The translations under genes were made by a program, and so were the position numbers. The notes under the pieces were generated by a model that saw nothing but the letters and a program-made list of their open reading frames with translations, made no database searches and was not told the DNA's origin. Shown here in pieces: positions 26,438 through 35,032 of a stretch of DNA of 64,000 bases. The first letter of the stretch is position 1, and the number at the start of each line of letters is the position of its first letter. Source of the DNA: an uncultured Caldisericota bacterium (GTDB lineage Bacteria > Caldisericota > Caldisericia > Cryosericales > Cryosericaceae); contig CAIQIK010000042.1 of assembly GCA_903871855.1 (NCBI GenBank), forward strand, positions 62,001 through 126,000. The letters run 5' to 3'.

Positions 26438-26460
26438 GTTTTGGGCGAGCTCAGCGCAAT

Positions 26461-26486
26461 GAAGGGGCGTACGAGTACGCCCCTTC
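26461..26486. terminator. Terminator between DUF362 gene and minus-strand surface protein
   Basis: An 11-bp perfect stem GAAGGGGCGTA/TACGCCCCTTC with a 4-nt loop, followed by a T-rich stretch. It serves the convergent genes on both sides. Confidence 0.8.
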
Positions 26487-26514
26487 TTCATTCTCTGTGT
26501 CTGTTGGCTCTGAC

Positions 26515-29500
26515 CTAGCTGAAGGAAACGAGGTCGTTCCCGGATTCGGCCGATATCTCTGGAGTCTTGAGGCTTGCTGTCTCGACGATACTGACGTCCT
26601 TGTAATTCTTCGAGATGTTCTTGTACGTCGTGAGATAGTTCTCATACCCCATCTTCTTGGCTACCAGCAGGGCTTCGCCGACAAATCCCGGCGCCTCGAG
26701 GCGCATCGCCAGGTCTCGGGCAATTGACAGCTCGATAGGAGACAGAGCAACGACAGTGAGCTTGATCACATGCCGTATCTCCTCTGGCACATTCTGCAGG
26801 TCCTTGGCCGAGACAGCCAGTTTGGAGATACGGTTGCGGTACCCGCCGCGGAAGAGCTGCGCCAGAGCGCCGGCATCGGTGACGACGCCGTCACGCAGCA
26901 GCGTGTCAAGTTCGATAGCGCCCGAGAAGATAGAGGGCTGTAGAGCCGGTCTGCTTGCTGGAACCGGTACGACTGGTGGTACAGAGGCAGTGACGCCTGC
27001 TGGTGCGCTGGCTGCAGCAACTGTTTGCTGGAACGACTCCTCATCGGCCAACAGTCGCGACAGAAGGTCCGCGCTGGGTGCTGCCCCCGGATTGCTTTCT
27101 GGTGGTTTCGCCGCTGGGCGTTCGCGGTCTGATGTGAGAGGTTCGACTTCGACAGGGACCACCTCGGGTGTTGTTACGAGTTCTGAGGTTTCCTGAGTAG
27201 CCGGCGCCATCTCTTTGGCAAGTGAAACTTCCTCATGCGTTGGAGCACCCGTCTCCTGAGTCGAAACCGGTTCTTCCATGGAAGCTGCCTGTGGTGCAAC
27301 AGGTGCCTCTGGAACAGAGATTTTTTCGGCCTGAAGTGCCTCCTGGGTTCCCAGGAATTCCTCGGTAGGCATGGGGCGCTCGAGAGGCAAGGCAGTTTCA
27401 GCACCGCTGCTTTCTAGTTCAATGGGCTGGGCTGGAGCCTCCTGCCCGATAGGTCTCAGTTCCGGTTCGGGGAAAGGTTTGAGGAGCATTTCCGAGGGAA
27501 GTTCCTGGGCAGGAGGGCCTTCCTGTGGAGGCATGAGGAGAGCTTCCGAAGGAACCTCAGCCGGCACGGCCGGCGCAATCATAGCGGCAGCGTCCGCAGC
27601 TCCATGAGGCACTGCAGCGGGCGCCGTCTCTGTGCCGGCGAAGAAGCCAAGTGGCTCCAGGGAAATCTCCGAGACCTGCGGTGACTCGAGCCGGGCATGA
27701 GATGATTCCTCGGCGATCGCTGGTTGAGCAGCGGGTTCCTGCACACGCTGTGCTTCCTGCTTCTCATGGGTTCGTGTCAGTCGATCCAGTGTCATTGTGG
27801 GCGATGGTATTGGGCCTTGTTCCACAAGACCGAACTCTATGGTGTTCTCTTTCTGTCCTGCCGTCCTGGGTGTCACCTTAGGCAGGCGCTTGCCTACGTT
27901 GCGGCGGGGACGCAGAGCGAGTAGGAGGATGATGAGGGCAAGAACGACAACAACCCAAAACATCCATACAGCTACCAGCTCGGGCGTCACCGAGAGGCCG
28001 GACACCATGCGTCCCAGAACTGGTACGACCAACGCAGCCAGGGGCAAAAACAACCGGACGGCGAGATCATTGATCGCCTGTGTCGCGGTCTGGAGCACCT
28101 TCAATGCCTTACCCGAGACGAAGAAATCACGGATGCCCACAGTGAGAGAAGCGACAAACGCCCCCGTCGCGCGAGTTGTCTTCTGAATCCATACCCATGC
28201 CGTCTGCCACCGAGCAGCAATGAAAGTGCCCGTCGCGTGAGTTGCCTTCTGAATCCATACCCATGCTGTCTGCCACCGGGAAGCAATGAAGGCACCCGTC
28301 GCGCGAGTTGCCTTCTGAATCCATGCCGACACTGCCTGCCAGGGTCCCGACGACGGTGACTCCACAGGAGTGGATGTTTGCGTCGTTTCGTCTGTATTGG
28401 TCGAGGCTACGGGACTGGAAGACGAGACCTCTGCGACACTTGCGTTGACCGAGGAGTCGGCCAGCGGTAGCGCTACAGCCAATCCCTCGCGAGCCTCTTC
28501 TCCGAGATCGAAGAGCTGAACCGGTTTTGTCGAGGTGAGCCGAATGGGAACCCCGCTGGCGTCGATACGTAGAATCTTCGCTTGAGCTGTATTCAGGGTG
28601 AAGCGCTGAGATGAAGCTCCTGTGGATAGCGTGACATCCGCTCCGTCCTGAACGCCAACAACAGCAAGGCGGCGAAAGTGACCCTGGGAGAAACCGCTGA
28701 AGAGCTTGCCACTGGTGACGACGAAGTTTAACCCAGAGCCGGTGAGGGCTGTCGATGGATATTGTTCAAGGCCGAAGTTGCCCGAGTTTCCGTCGGTGGT
28801 CAGCGTGTACGGTCCATTACTCTCGACCACGATCGGCTTCCACTCGGTCTTGCCCGCAACATACGCGTTTTGTGCAATCGTGGTTCTTGTCGTTGAAGAA
28901 CCGAGCTCTGGAAGCAAAGACGTCTGTGTGGTTCCTGCGAACGATGTTGTGACCGTGGTGGCAGGACGCCAGGACGTTATGGTCGTCTGTCCGAACGACG
29001 GACCCGCAAACCATGTCCCGACAGGATACTGTACACATGATATGTTGTCTTCCTCGACGCCCGAGGTGACACAAACGGGAGACGAGCTCCTGAGGCGATA
29101 TATTCCGGGTTCCAGCCCGTCAACGAACCTGACAGATGCAGGAGAAAGCGCGATGGTCCGCGTGCTTCCCTTGCTTGTGAGCGAAACCGAGGTAGACGAA
29201 GGCGCCGCAAGCCAGAGCTCGCCAAAGGTCCGCACCAGTAGGTCGGTACCCACTGTGCCGTAAACGTCATCGTTGGACTGCCTGAGGGCTTGCTGTTCCG
29301 AATCGGGAGCCATTGTGACAAGCCAGACACTGACGGGCTTTGCTGCATCGATGCGCACGACCTGCGGGGACTTGGCGGTGTAGGACATCGATTCATCGGG
29401 GCCGAGTGTGCGCGACAGAAGCAGTGTCCCATCGGCCTGCACGAGTCTGACCAAATTGCCGGCCTCGAATGAAGCCACCTCGAGCACCTTCTCTACGTAG

Positions 29501-29898
29501 ACCAGATAGGACGTCCCCATAAACAGTGGCAACTGGGTCACACCCGTCACCGCAGAACCCGTGCCGTTTACGAGCTTGAAGGTCTGGGCGGAATTGGCAG
29601 GTAAGTCGGCCAGAAAGTGGAGAACCAGTGCACTTGTGCCCGTCTGCTGGATAGAACATGCAATCGGAGCACCAGAAGGATCTGCCAGGTGCCAGTCGGC
29701 AGCTGTGGTCGATTCTGCGGCAAGAGCAACGACGACCGGGTAGGCTGTACGTGTGAGACCGGCATTCTCTGTGACGATGATATTGCGTGTCACCGAGTCG
29801 GACGAATCCGCTCGAACATGCACCTTGGGCATAAAGCCCATACAGGTGCAGCAGAGTACCAGAAGTCCTGTGAGTACGCTTCTCGCCCGTTTTCTCAT
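26515..29898 (-). CDS. Large membrane-anchored surface protein with 22-residue repeats
   Basis: I do not recognise this 1127-residue protein as a whole. It has a signal peptide (MRKRARSVLTGLLVLCC, cleavage near VRA-DS), an extracellular beta-rich region of about 480 residues, three tandem 22-residue repeats starting WIQKATRATGAF (about residues 530-595), a hydrophobic stretch and a transmembrane helix near residue 660 (VAVWMFWVVVVLALIILLLAL). After a basic stop-transfer (RPRRN) comes a long Glu/Pro/Ala-rich cytoplasmic linker (about 690-1000). A conserved-looking C-terminal domain of about 120 residues (IELDTLLRDGVVTDAGALAQ, GFVGEALLVAKKMGYENYL) vaguely resembles a PIN fold. A transmembrane sensor or surface-to-cytoplasm linker is possible but unproven. 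It stands alone, with a remnant of an H2-like sequence in its leader. Confidence 0.7.
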   Translation of the reverse strand: MRKRARSVLTGLLVLCCTCMGFMPKVHVRADSSDSVTRNIIVTENAGLTRTAYPVVVALAAESTTAADWHLADPSGAPIACSIQQTGTSALVLHFLADLPANSAQTFKLVNGTGSAVTGVTQLPLFMGTSYLVYVEKVLEVASFEAGNLVRLVQADGTLLLSRTLGPDESMSYTAKSPQVVRIDAAKPVSVWLVTMAPDSEQQALRQSNDDVYGTVGTDLLVRTFGELWLAAPSSTSVSLTSKGSTRTIALSPASVRFVDGLEPGIYRLRSSSPVCVTSGVEEDNISCVQYPVGTWFAGPSFGQTTITSWRPATTVTTSFAGTTQTSLLPELGSSTTRTTIAQNAYVAGKTEWKPIVVESNGPYTLTTDGNSGNFGLEQYPSTALTGSGLNFVVTSGKLFSGFSQGHFRRLAVVGVQDGADVTLSTGASSQRFTLNTAQAKILRIDASGVPIRLTSTKPVQLFDLGEEAREGLAVALPLADSSVNASVAEVSSSSPVASTNTDETTQTSTPVESPSSGPWQAVSAWIQKATRATGAFIASRWQTAWVWIQKATHATGTFIAARWQTAWVWIQKTTRATGAFVASLTVGIRDFFVSGKALKVLQTATQAINDLAVRLFLPLAALVVPVLGRMVSGLSVTPELVAVWMFWVVVVLALIILLLALRPRRNVGKRLPKVTPRTAGQKENTIEFGLVEQGPIPSPTMTLDRLTRTHEKQEAQRVQEPAAQPAIAEESSHARLESPQVSEISLEPLGFFAGTETAPAAVPHGAADAAAMIAPAVPAEVPSEALLMPPQEGPPAQELPSEMLLKPFPEPELRPIGQEAPAQPIELESSGAETALPLERPMPTEEFLGTQEALQAEKISVPEAPVAPQAASMEEPVSTQETGAPTHEEVSLAKEMAPATQETSELVTTPEVVPVEVEPLTSDRERPAAKPPESNPGAAPSADLLSRLLADEESFQQTVAAASAPAGVTASVPPVVPVPASRPALQPSIFSGAIELDTLLRDGVVTDAGALAQLFRGGYRNRISKLAVSAKDLQNVPEEIRHVIKLTVVALSPIELSIARDLAMRLEAPGFVGEALLVAKKMGYENYLTTYKNISKNYKDVSIVETASLKTPEISAESGNDLVSFS
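28140..28335 (-). repeat. Three tandem 66-bp coding repeats
   Basis: CCCGTCGCG(C/T)GAGTTG recurs at 28163, 28229 and 28295, spaced exactly 66 bp. The first two periods are nearly identical at the DNA level; the third diverges after about 40 bp. They encode the WIQKATRATGAF repeats, so the expansion is recent. Confidence 0.9.
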
Positions 29899-29991
29899 GC
29901 CATACGCACCATCCTTGTACCAAGAATGTTACAGGCCATTCGCTGTTTTGCAACACTGCAGGGCCTGTTTGTATGCTGCCACTCGGTCAGC

Positions 29992-30019
29992 TTGTGCAGA
30001 CTGGTACAGCAGGTATAAT
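29992..30019 (+). promoter_or_regulatory. Promoter of DUF4388 gene
   Basis: TTGTGC (29992-29997), 16-nt spacer, perfect TATAAT (30014-30019), 50 nt before the ATG. Confidence 0.7.
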
Positions 30020-30069
30020 GCCAATATCGAAAGCGTGGTTCACATTCGGAGAACAATACGGAGGCGCGT

Positions 30070-30861
30070 ATGCCATTGGCTGGTGATCTATCGGGATTCG
30101 GCGTCGATGAGGTCGTTTCTTTCGTCATGAAGGGCGGAAAATCGGGACGTCTCGTTCTGAAAAACGATGCTGACGAGAGCTCGTTGTTTTTTGACGCGGG
30201 CACGATTGTCGAGGTGGTCCACGGTCGCATTCATGGCCTGGGGGCCCTCGCCAGTACGCTGGCCGCATTTTCTGCTGGACAGTTCACGTTTCACGAGGGC
30301 GAACAGATACCGGCGCCCTCGATGCACGTGGACGAGTCCCAGTTGTCGAGTGTCGCGCGGCAGGCGCACATCGAGACGGACACGATGGCACCTGTCCTTC
30401 CTGATACCGACGAGAAGCTAACATTGATGCTGTCATTCACAGACCCTCCTTCGCTGACACCATTGCAGTGGCTGCTTCTGGCCCAGATCCCCCAACTCTG
30501 CACGTTGCGGCACCTGTGTGAGGGACGGGACTCGTTCACGGTCAAGAAGGCTCTGGCTCCCCTGCTGGTCAGCGGACTCGTGCAGCGGACTGGACAGATC
30601 ATGCCGGTGGGTACCGCAGGAATCCGCCTGACGGTAATTAAGGGGTACACGCGCGAGGAGGAAGCCGTTGAACTCGACCAGGAGATCGTTGCAGGATGGC
30701 GTGAGTCGGGCGTCTTCACAGGGCGAGTGCTCGTCGGAGGGCATGTCTTCACTGCATTGGCGAAACAAGGACTGGGCAAGAGCATTGTGATGTCTGTACC
30801 AGCTCTCCGGTTGTGCGGCGTGCGCGACACGCAGGAAGTCGATGTCACCCCCGCGCCTTGA
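30070..30861 (+). CDS. DUF4388 (PATAN-like) domain protein
   Basis: The first 95 residues match DUF4388/PATAN: LAGDLSGFGVDEVVSFVMKGGKSGRLVLKND, then SLFFDAGTIVEVVHGRIHGLGALASTLAAFSAGQFTFHEGE. Such domains occur with response regulators and small GTPases in signalling and motility control. The C-terminal 165 residues include a winged-helix-like middle part (PLQWLLLAQIPQLCTLRHLCEGRDSFTVKKALAPLLVSGLV shortened: residues about 134-175) and have no other identified domain. No output enzyme is fused. It is monocistronic between a good promoter and a terminator. Confidence 0.75.
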   Translation: MPLAGDLSGFGVDEVVSFVMKGGKSGRLVLKNDADESSLFFDAGTIVEVVHGRIHGLGALASTLAAFSAGQFTFHEGEQIPAPSMHVDESQLSSVARQAHIETDTMAPVLPDTDEKLTLMLSFTDPPSLTPLQWLLLAQIPQLCTLRHLCEGRDSFTVKKALAPLLVSGLVQRTGQIMPVGTAGIRLTVIKGYTREEEAVELDQEIVAGWRESGVFTGRVLVGGHVFTALAKQGLGKSIVMSVPALRLCGVRDTQEVDVTPAP

Positions 30862-30884
30862 GAGGTTGAGCCAAGGTTTGGAAA

Positions 30885-30918
30885 AGTAAACCCCCGACCG
30901 TATGGTCGGGGGTTTACT
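30885..30918. terminator. Terminator after DUF4388 gene and rnfB
   Basis: A 15-bp perfect stem AGTAAACCCCCGACC with loop GTAT sits between the convergent DUF4388 gene and the end of the rnf operon. Confidence 0.88.
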
Positions 30919-30945
30919 GCATGACAACTGAGCTGCCTCGGACAA

Positions 30946-31761
30946 TCAGGCCCTGATGATGTCCTTCTCGATGAGCTTGAAGACCTTTGTGGGGCACTTG
31001 GCGACGCATATGCCGCATGAGGTGCACAGGTGTTCGTCTACCACGGGGAGCCCGTGTTCCATGCGAATGGCTCCTTCGGGGCAGGATTTGACGCATATCT
31101 CGCACTTGATGCAGCCGGTCTTGCATGTCGCGATGACCTTGGATTTCACAGGATTCCGGTTGGAACACAAGGGCATGGCACCCTTCTTGGTGCGTGAGAT
31201 CCTGGTGAGAACGTTTTGAGGGCAGGCATCCACACACTTCCCGCACCCTGTACACTTGACCGTGTCCACATGGGGAAGACCGTCATCTCCTATATGGAGT
31301 GCGTCGAAAAGACAGACTCTGGTGCAGTCACCCAGGCCAATGCAGGACCACTGACACAGCTTCGTGCCCCCCGTTGTTATTTTGGCAGCGCGGCAAGACT
31401 GGATGCCCTCATAGTCGGCCTTGAGAGGGGCCTTGTCCTTGGATCCTTGACACACGAGAACAGCGATCCGGTCGACGGCGCTGGACGTGAGGCCGAGCAG
31501 GGCAGCGATCTGGTCGCCCGCTTTCTTGCCACCCGTCGTGCAGCGGTCGGGAGCAGCCGTCTGATGGGCGGCCGCAATCGCGTACGCATCACAGCCGGCG
31601 AAACCGCAGGCGCCGCAGTTGGCCCCGGGGAGGATGGCACGGACCTTCTCGACGAGTGGATCACTGGGGACCGAGAACTTCTGGCGGAAAAAACCAAGGG
31701 CAACACCGATGAGCAGGCCGAGGATGGCAGAGATGATTGCAGTTTCGATGATGATTTTCAT
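30946..31761 (-). CDS. rnfB: Rnf electron transport complex subunit B
   Basis: The 271-residue iron-sulfur subunit has an N-terminal membrane anchor (IIIETAIISAILGLLIGVALG), a CGACGFAGCDAYA cluster motif, then further cysteine sets (CQWSCIGLGDC, CTGCGKCVDACP, CIKCEICVKSCP, CTSCGICVAKCP). RnfB is the entry point for electrons from ferredoxin. ATG 31761 is chosen over the longer frame because it starts the anchor and has GTGAGG upstream. It is the last gene of the operon, 7 nt after rnfA. Confidence 0.95.
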   Translation of the reverse strand: MKIIIETAIISAILGLLIGVALGFFRQKFSVPSDPLVEKVRAILPGANCGACGFAGCDAYAIAAAHQTAAPDRCTTGGKKAGDQIAALLGLTSSAVDRIAVLVCQGSKDKAPLKADYEGIQSCRAAKITTGGTKLCQWSCIGLGDCTRVCLFDALHIGDDGLPHVDTVKCTGCGKCVDACPQNVLTRISRTKKGAMPLCSNRNPVKSKVIATCKTGCIKCEICVKSCPEGAIRMEHGLPVVDEHLCTSCGICVAKCPTKVFKLIEKDIIRA

Positions 31762-31768
31762 CGCAGCC

Positions 31769-32347
31769 TCACTTGATGAGTCCGGCAAAACCCATGAATG
31801 CCACGGCTATGACGCTTGTCGTGAGGAACAGGATAGGCGTGTCCATCATGAACGACGGGATTGGGGAATTCTTGAGTCGCTGGCGCACACCCGCCAGAAG
31901 GAGCATCGCAAGCAGATACCCCAGGGACACGGCGACCGCGAAGACAATGGATTGTACGAAGTTGTAGTTGTACGTGATCTGGTCGAACGTGACGGCCAGG
32001 ATGGCGCAGTTGGTCGTGATCAGAGGGAGATAGATGCCCATGGCGTGGTAGAGCGCCGGCACGCTCTTCTTGAGGTAGAACTCGACCAATTGAACCAGCG
32101 CGGCGATGACGACGATGAAAACCAGAATCTCGAGGAATTCGAGGCCGTTCGGCTTGAGGATCCAGTAGTAGATGGGCCACGTGACGGCCGAAGCCATCAC
32201 CGTGACAAAGGTCACGGCCAGCCCCATGCCTACCGACTGTCCTACGTCGGACGTCATGCCGATGTAGGAGCAAAGCGCGATGAAGCGCATGAGGATGATA
32301 TTGTTGATGAGGAACGCTGCGACGAAGATCTTGATCAAGTCAGACAT
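31769..32347 (-). CDS. rnfA: Rnf complex subunit A
   Basis: A 192-residue integral membrane protein with six hydrophobic helices and the family start LIKIFVAAFLINNIILMRFIALCSYIGMT. Together with the homologous RnfE it forms the membrane core and contributes a cysteine-ligated 2Fe-2S site (Cys in RFIALCSYIG) that passes electrons across the membrane. It lies between rnfE and rnfB in the common order C-D-G-E-A-B, with GGAGGACAC before the ATG. Confidence 0.95.
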   Translation of the reverse strand: MSDLIKIFVAAFLINNIILMRFIALCSYIGMTSDVGQSVGMGLAVTFVTVMASAVTWPIYYWILKPNGLEFLEILVFIVVIAALVQLVEFYLKKSVPALYHAMGIYLPLITTNCAILAVTFDQITYNYNFVQSIVFAVAVSLGYLLAMLLLAGVRQRLKNSPIPSFMMDTPILFLTTSVIAVAFMGFAGLIK

Positions 32348-32355
32348 GTGTCCTC

Positions 32356-33024
32356 CTATGCCTTTTCGGTCGAGCCGTTTTCGGGCAGCGTGCAGCAGCT
32401 ATCCTGGGTTGGTTCCGGCTTTCTGCCTGCCAGCAGTTTTCGGCGCAGGTCGTTGCTTGCTGCCATCCAGAGGGCAAAGACGAGGAAGCCACCGGGTGGC
32501 AGGATGAAGAAGATCATGGGCGAGAAGGATGACGGCATGATCTGGAATCCCAGAAGAGTACCGTTGCCCAGCAGCTCCCGGACAACTGCCAAGGCGATGA
32601 GGACCCACGTATACCCGAGTCCCATGCCAAAGCCGTCGAATATAGAGTCGAGAACGGGCTGCTTGGACGAGAATGCTTCCACACGCCCCATGACGATGCA
32701 GTTCACCACGACGAGTGGGATGAAGACACCCATGGACTTGGAGAGGACGGGGAAGTACGCTTTCATCTCGAGGTCCATGATGGTCGTGAATGCTGCAATA
32801 ACAATCAGGAAGATGGGCATACGGATGCTATCCGGAATCAGGTTCCGGAACAGTGAAATGATGAGCTCGGACATGACCAAGACGAAGGTCAGCGCGACGC
32901 CCATACCGATGCCGTTGGCGACCGTAGTCGTTACGGCCATCGAGGAGCAGAGGCCGATCATAATGATAAACAGCGGGTTTTCGACGATGAGACCGTTGAC
33001 GAAGACACCAAACAAACGTTTCAC
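32356..33024 (-). CDS. rnfE: Rnf complex subunit E
   Basis: A 222-residue membrane protein homologous to RnfA: LFGVFVNGLIVENPLFIIMIGLCSSMAVTTTV, then VNCIVMGRVEAF and GLGYTWVLIALAVVRELLG. The Cys in IGLCSSM corresponds to a ligand of the RnfA/E 2Fe-2S cluster. It uses a GTG start overlapping the rnfG stop (GTGA), so translation is coupled. A hydrophilic C-terminal tail with Cys-Cys is longer than usual. Confidence 0.93.
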   Translation of the reverse strand: MKRLFGVFVNGLIVENPLFIIMIGLCSSMAVTTTVANGIGMGVALTFVLVMSELIISLFRNLIPDSIRMPIFLIVIAAFTTIMDLEMKAYFPVLSKSMGVFIPLVVVNCIVMGRVEAFSSKQPVLDSIFDGFGMGLGYTWVLIALAVVRELLGNGTLLGFQIMPSSFSPMIFFILPPGGFLVFALWMAASNDLRRKLLAGRKPEPTQDSCCTLPENGSTEKA

Positions 33025-34043
33025 AGACCACCTCCTGCAAGAGCCTTGGCAAGAGCTTCGGCAGTTGCTTCCACAAGCGCTGTAGCTCCCTTGCTGCTGA
33101 ACGTAGCCCCTGAGACTGCATCGACATTCGTACCGACCTCGAGAGGGGTGCCTGCTTTCTTGCCCGCGAATTGCTGTGCAAAAGCAGGTGTCATGATCAA
33201 GTTTCCGAGACCGTCTGTGCAGCTGACTATTTGCACGCCGGTGATTGTTCCATCCACTGAGACGCCGACGATAACGGTAACGTTACCGTCGTAGCTCTTT
33301 GCTGTGGCCTTCACAGATGCACTGACGATAACCCCGCCTCTTGTTGTCACCGATGTTTCCAGGATGGAGACACCAGATACGCTGGACGTTACGGGTCTGG
33401 ACGAAGGCCGGACGGTATCCGTCGGTGGAACGACAGGGGTGGTGCCCTGTGAGGAACCTCCAATGCCGAGGGCGTCGGAGACGGCCTTGCCGACGACCTG
33501 AACCAGATTGGTAATGGAACGGCTGGTAATCGTCGCACTGGTGATAGGGATAACATCTTTCTTGACTTCAAAGGCGTCCGTCAGTTTTTTGCCTGCGAAC
33601 TGTCCTGCGAATGTCGTCTTGGTCGCTTTGTCGACGTAATACGTCGCATTCGCAGCATTCGCACCGAGACCGGGGGTGTCCTTGTTCTCGAGGACCTTGA
33701 CGCCTGTGATGATCCCTTCGCTCGAAACGCCGACGAGCAGTGTCGTGTCACCACCGTAGCTGGGACCCTGGACCTTGACGGCTATGCCCAGCGGTCCTGA
33801 AGGGCCGTCCGCTGTATATGCAGCATTGAAGATGACTTTTGGGTTCGCGGACTTTACCATGTCCGTTGGGGTGAATCCAGTGGCCTTGGGGAACACTTCG
33901 CGAAGACCGGCCTGAAGGTCGGCCTCCTGGCGCTGTGCAATGGTCTTGCTCGTGCTGTTGTAGACGAAGGCAAGCCCGACACAGCCGACGATGCAATACA
34001 TTGCCAGGATGAGTCCCAGCTTGATCATCTGCCAGCGTTTCAT
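33021..34043 (-). CDS. rnfG: Rnf complex subunit G with two FMN-binding domains
   Basis: RnfG is usually about 180-210 residues with one FMN-binding domain; this one has 340. After an N-terminal helix (MIKLGLILAMYCIVGCVGLAFVY) the first domain (about 35-195) has KDTPGLG and ends in ITSATITS (T171 is the expected flavinylated Thr, although the usual SGAT reads TSAT). A Pro/Thr/Ser linker (about 196-222) leads to a second, shorter FMN-binding domain with TDGLGN and canonical SGATFSS (T314). FMN is attached through a phosphoester to Thr on the outer face by an ApbE-type transferase, which is not encoded here. It overlaps rnfD and rnfE by 4 nt each. Confidence 0.92.
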   Translation of the reverse strand: MKRWQMIKLGLILAMYCIVGCVGLAFVYNSTSKTIAQRQEADLQAGLREVFPKATGFTPTDMVKSANPKVIFNAAYTADGPSGPLGIAVKVQGPSYGGDTTLLVGVSSEGIITGVKVLENKDTPGLGANAANATYYVDKATKTTFAGQFAGKKLTDAFEVKKDVIPITSATITSRSITNLVQVVGKAVSDALGIGGSSQGTTPVVPPTDTVRPSSRPVTSSVSGVSILETSVTTRGGVIVSASVKATAKSYDGNVTVIVGVSVDGTITGVQIVSCTDGLGNLIMTPAFAQQFAGKKAGTPLEVGTNVDAVSGATFSSKGATALVEATAEALAKALAGGGL

Positions 34044-35032
34044 GCGTTCACCTTCCTGGGCTTCACGAATCCAAACTTGCGAGGGATGATCTTGTCCAGA
34101 TAAGGCGCGAGGACGTTCATGAGCAGGATGCCGTAGGTGACGCCCTCAGGGAAATTGCCGAGCTGACGGATCAGGACCGTCATGAGTCCTGCCCCGATGC
34201 CAAAAGCCCACTTGCCGACAGGTGTCACAGGGGTCGTGACATAGTCTGTCGCCATGAAAAAGGCTCCCAGCAGGATGCCACCGGCCAGCACTGAGAAGAC
34301 CGGGTCGCGTCCAAACAGCCACGATGCGGCGAATGTTGCGGCAACCATGGCAACTGGTGTGCGCAGGTCAATAACTCGTGTCACCACCAGGAACGCGGCT
34401 CCCAGCAGGAGCAGCAGCGCGGACGTCTCACCGATGCAACCTGCGTGGTTGCCGAGGAACATCTGGAGGTACAGTGCAGATTTTCCACTGACCCCGACAT
34501 TCTTCATCACGTCGGTGAGGGTGCCACCCAGCTTCAGGATGCCCAGAGGCGTCGCAGTCGTCGTCGCGTCGACGGCAGCCGCACGCAGAGAGGGGGACCA
34601 GTGGGTCATAAATGCCGGCCAGCTCATCAGCAGAACGGCGCGCCCCACGAGGGCGGGATTGGCGAAGTTGCCACCGAGGCCTCCGAACAACTCCTTGGCC
34701 ACGATGATGGCGAACGCGGAGCCGACCGCTGCCATCCACAATGGGGAGGACACCGGCAGGATGAGCGCGAGCAGCATCCCGGTGACGACCGCAGACAGGT
34801 CAGTGACGTGTGTCTCGCGGCGAAGCGCTTTGCGGAACAGGAACTCGGCTGCGACGGCGCTGACGACTGATGCCGCTGTAACGAGCAGCGCCCGGGGTCC
34901 AAAGAAATAGACGCCGCCGGCCAGCGCGGGGAGTAGGGCGATGATGACCATGCCCATCGTTTTCTGGATATCGTTGCTGGTCACAAAGTGCGGTGCACCA
35001 GACAACACGAGCCTTGTCGTCTTATTTTCCAT
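34040..35032 (-). CDS. rnfD: Rnf complex subunit D
   Basis: This 330-residue polytopic protein is homologous to NqrB. It begins MENKTTRLVLSGAPHFVTSNDIQKTMG and includes LFGGLGGNFANPALVGRAVL and the TATPLGILKLGG region, where the Thr (S/TATPL) is the covalent FMN site in this family. It forms the main ion-conducting membrane part. The ATG at 35032, behind AAGGAGG, overlaps the rnfC stop by 11 nt; the longer frame runs antisense-like through rnfC and is rejected. Confidence 0.95.
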   Translation of the reverse strand: MENKTTRLVLSGAPHFVTSNDIQKTMGMVIIALLPALAGGVYFFGPRALLVTAASVVSAVAAEFLFRKALRRETHVTDLSAVVTGMLLALILPVSSPLWMAAVGSAFAIIVAKELFGGLGGNFANPALVGRAVLLMSWPAFMTHWSPSLRAAAVDATTTATPLGILKLGGTLTDVMKNVGVSGKSALYLQMFLGNHAGCIGETSALLLLLGAAFLVVTRVIDLRTPVAMVAATFAASWLFGRDPVFSVLAGGILLGAFFMATDYVTTPVTPVGKWAFGIGAGLMTVLIRQLGNFPEGVTYGILLMNVLAPYLDKIIPRKFGFVKPRKVNA

